64,000 bases of DNA from JAFMKE01 sp047621945 (GTDB lineage Bacteria > Bacteroidota > Bacteroidia > Chitinophagales > UBA8649). The translations under genes were made by a program, and so were the position numbers. How positions within the stretch are numbered: the first letter of the stretch is position 1; each line of letters starts with the position of its first letter. The notes below the pieces were generated by a model. That model was not told the DNA's origin. It searched no databases and saw only the letters and a program-made list of their open reading frames with translations. The stretch covers positions 26,059 to 90,058 of the forward strand of contig JBLHMK010000001.1 of assembly GCA_047621945.1 (NCBI GenBank). Reading direction: 5' to 3'. Positions 62,031 through 64,000 of this stretch are shown here, piece after piece.

Positions 62031-63011
62031 CTACTTATTGTTCTCTTGAAAAACGGTTTGCAAAACAGTTTGACCTACCGCTTTTAAAGTTTTCTTATCA
62101 ATAGCATCTAAATTGTCTTGATGGGTGTGCCAGTACCATCCAAACCCAGAATCGGTGGTTTTATCATACTGAATGATATCAATCATAGGTATTTTCGCAA
62201 TTTTATTCACGTACAGATGATCGTCGGTTATTGGCGGTGTTTGTACGTAAGAGAAATAAGAGTTAAAACCCAAAGCGTGAGCAATTTTCCAAACGTCTTG
62301 TAATTGATTATTAGCGTATTTTACAGAAGTTCCTTCATGTGTAAAGACTGCATTTGGTGCACCTACCATGTCTAACAAAATACCGAAATCTGCTTTATAA
62401 TTAGCCACATGTGGGTTCTTAGCCCAGTGTTGTGATCCTAAACAATAGGAGTCGGGCATGTAATCGTCCTTGCTGAAATTGGGTTGACCATAATCTTCTG
62501 CATCAAATAGAATAATATCTATTCCAATGTTTAAATCTTCATGTTGCAAGTGACGAGCCACTTCCAATAAAACAGCTACTCCGCTTGCCCCATCATTTGC
62601 CCCTAAAATGGGTTCTTGTTGCTTTTCATCATCTTGATCAGCAAAAGGCCGAGTATCCCAATGAGCACTTAACAAAATTCGTTTTGGAGCATCTAAATTG
62701 AAAGATGCAATAAAGTTACTAGCATTTAAAAGAGTGCCATCAAATGCTAGTAGTTCAGCTTGTTGAATAATGAGTGTATCGGCTAGCATATTTAACTGTT
62801 CGCCTAACCATTGCCCCATTAATTTATGCCCCTCAGAGTTGGGTACTCGTGGTCCAAAATTGACTTGATTGATGATATGCTGGTAGGCAGTATCTTCGCT
62901 AAAGACTGGAGCTTTTACCAAAACAAATTCTTCTATAATTATCGGCTTAGGATCTGTTTTGCAAGCAAACAAGAATAGGCAACAAAAAATGGATATACTT
63001 AGCTGTTTCAT
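62031..63011 (-). CDS. M28-family glutaminyl-cyclase-like lipoprotein
   Basis: A 326-residue exported enzyme (lipobox LFAC, Cys17) of M28 peptidase fold, resembling glutaminyl-peptide cyclotransferase (forms N-terminal pyroglutamate). Zinc ligands visible: SAHWDTR (His117, Asp119), GANDGASG (Asp140) and FDAEDYG (Glu172), and a later His in TDDHLYVNK. One-zinc or two-zinc use is not decided by sequence. N-terminal pyroglutamate formation is common in Bacteroidota exported proteins, which fits. Followed upstream on the reverse strand by cysS 21 bp away, so a shared transcript is likely. Confidence 0.88.
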   Translation of the reverse strand: MKQLSISIFCCLFLFACKTDPKPIIIEEFVLVKAPVFSEDTAYQHIINQVNFGPRVPNSEGHKLMGQWLGEQLNMLADTLIIQQAELLAFDGTLLNASNFIASFNLDAPKRILLSAHWDTRPFADQDDEKQQEPILGANDGASGVAVLLEVARHLQHEDLNIGIDIILFDAEDYGQPNFSKDDYMPDSYCLGSQHWAKNPHVANYKADFGILLDMVGAPNAVFTHEGTSVKYANNQLQDVWKIAHALGFNSYFSYVQTPPITDDHLYVNKIAKIPMIDIIQYDKTTDSGFGWYWHTHQDNLDAIDKKTLKAVGQTVLQTVFQENNK

Positions 63012-63032
63012 GGGTTTTACTTGAGTTTGTGA

Positions 63033-64000
63033 TTATGAATTTGACCAAGAGGTCCCATCTTTTCCATCCTTAATACTAATGCCAACTGCTGCTAACTCAT
63101 CTCTGATTTTATCTGAAGTAGCCCAATCTTTGTTTTCTCTTGCAGATTTCCGCATGTCGATTATTAACCCCATGGCGGTATTTAAGCCATTGTCATCCTG
63201 CTTCTGTTCTATTTGTAGCCCTAAAACATCTTCAATATAAGCTTTCATTGTTACTTGCAACAAATTCAAACCGCTACCGCTTATCTGAATAGTTCCATCT
63301 TTCAGTTTATTGACTAGTCCAGCTAAATCAAATAGGCTAGCAATAGTCTTGGGCGTATTAAAATCATCATCCATGTGATTTTTACATGCTTTACTCAGCA
63401 CATCCACTTGCACATCTGCTTCGGTTTCTTCCTTACTAGTTGCTTTTAAAAGACTAAGTGCTTTGTAGGCATTCATTAAACGTGTAAACCCTTTTTCTGA
63501 AGCTTCTAAGGCTTCATTTGAAAAGTCTAGCGTACTGCTGTAGTGTGTTTGTAACATAAAAAATCGAACCACCATTGGGCTAAATCCCTTGGTCAGCATA
63601 GGGTGATTTCCGCTGAATAATTCTAATGGTAAGAAAGAATTCCCTTTACTCTTACTCATTTTTTCTCCGTTGACAGTCAGCATGTTGCCATGCATCCAAT
63701 ACTGAACGGGTGCTTTCCCATCAGCTCCAATACTTTGGGCTATCTCACATTCGTGATGCGGGAATTTTAAATCCATTCCACCGCCGTGAATATCAAATTC
63801 TTGTCCTAAATATTTGGTACTCATTACAGAACACTCAAGGTGCCAACCGGGAACGCCATCTCCCCAGGGGGAAGGCCATTTCATTAATGTTTCTGGTGAG
63901 GCCGATTTCCAGATTCCAAAATCTGCAAAATATTTTTTCTCTGAACCGCCTTCTAAATTATCTCTTGTTTGCTCCAGCTGCTCGTCTATTCTTCTGCCTG
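63033..64000 (-). CDS. cysS: cysteinyl-tRNA synthetase, 3' part
   Basis: The C-terminal 322 or so codons of CysRS; the 5' end is outside the window. It charges tRNA-Cys. FGIWKSASPETL and WPSPWGDGVPGWHLECSVMS hold zinc-binding Cys/His residues; IHGGGMDLKFPHHECEIAQS has the later His and Cys/Glu ligands. The KMSKS loop reads GEKMSKSKGNS. The anticodon-binding C-terminal DALR-like part (about 63033-63400) follows and ends NS. The frame is open from 63884 to 64000 without a start, confirming the gene continues. Confidence 0.96.
   Translation of the reverse strand, partial: GRRIDEQLEQTRDNLEGGSEKKYFADFGIWKSASPETLMKWPSPWGDGVPGWHLECSVMSTKYLGQEFDIHGGGMDLKFPHHECEIAQSIGADGKAPVQYWMHGNMLTVNGEKMSKSKGNSFLPLELFSGNHPMLTKGFSPMVVRFFMLQTHYSSTLDFSNEALEASEKGFTRLMNAYKALSLLKATSKEETEADVQVDVLSKACKNHMDDDFNTPKTIASLFDLAGLVNKLKDGTIQISGSGLNLLQVTMKAYIEDVLGLQIEQKQDDNGLNTAMGLIIDMRKSARENKDWATSDKIRDELAAVGISIKDGKDGTSWSNS

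Overview
The window looks like the chromosome of a low-GC, free-living member of the Bacteroidota, most likely Flavobacteriales or close to it. Evidence: a type IX secretion (T9SS) type A sorting tail on a 1275-residue secreted protein, TonB-dependent receptor biology, Bacteroidota-only families (DUF2480, fused E1 alpha/beta 2-oxoacid dehydrogenase), almost no Shine-Dalgarno sequences, and TAnnTTTG -7 boxes of the Bacteroidota sigma factor before several starts. Gene density is high and stop codons are mostly TAA; TGA is also a true stop (TetR gene, response regulator at 43460).

Layout: 0.1-7.4 kb is a forward housekeeping run (alpha/beta hydrolase, CBS protein, NAD kinase, lipoprotein, PpiD-like foldase, DUF2480, lytic transglycosylase, thioesterase). 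7.4-16.5 kb is reverse: SpoU methyltransferase, M23 peptidase, then a tetR-tolC-MFP-RND efflux operon. 16.7-22.9 kb holds two DUF1573 paralogues, an SDR, an interrupted TfoX-like gene, the E1 dehydrogenase, an AmnD-like Rid protein and a metallo-beta-lactamase-fold enzyme. 22.9-26.5 kb is a compact candidate sphingoid/sulfonolipid locus: GNAT-like protein plus serine-palmitoyltransferase-type enzyme, divergent from a CerR-like reductase. 26.6-30.3 kb has a rhodanese, a membrane-anchored GltB-like protein and an unrecognised exported protein. 30.3-34.0 kb is accessory and decaying: a lipoprotein/sulfatase pair (YHYH protein plus sulfatase) between two secreted-protein pseudogenes. 34.0-36.3 kb has rmuC, ssb and an SRPBCC protein. 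36.4-42.4 kb has the T9SS protein and a 681-residue exported protein with a possible clan-CD cysteine peptidase C-terminus. 42.4-48.6 kb joins a PhoR/PhoB-type two-component system to a divergent beta-helix lipoprotein and TonB-dependent receptor pair. 48.6-59 kb has ferritin, a broken BON-LysM gene, a 2-oxoglutarate oxygenase, a GT-C enzyme, MiaE, an MtfA-type peptidase, topoisomerase IV subunit B, two response regulators and an Omp85-like barrel. 59-64 kb has MsrA, tmRNA (reverse), a PlsC-like acyltransferase, a glutaminyl-cyclase-like M28 protein and the 3' part of cysS.

The best lead for a less described system is the lipid locus at 22.9-26.5 kb, followed by the 681-residue putative peptidase and the Pho-type regulator/beta-helix lipoprotein/receptor module. 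No CRISPR array, prophage, transposase or complete mobile element was seen. Four genes carry stops, frameshifts or a lost start.
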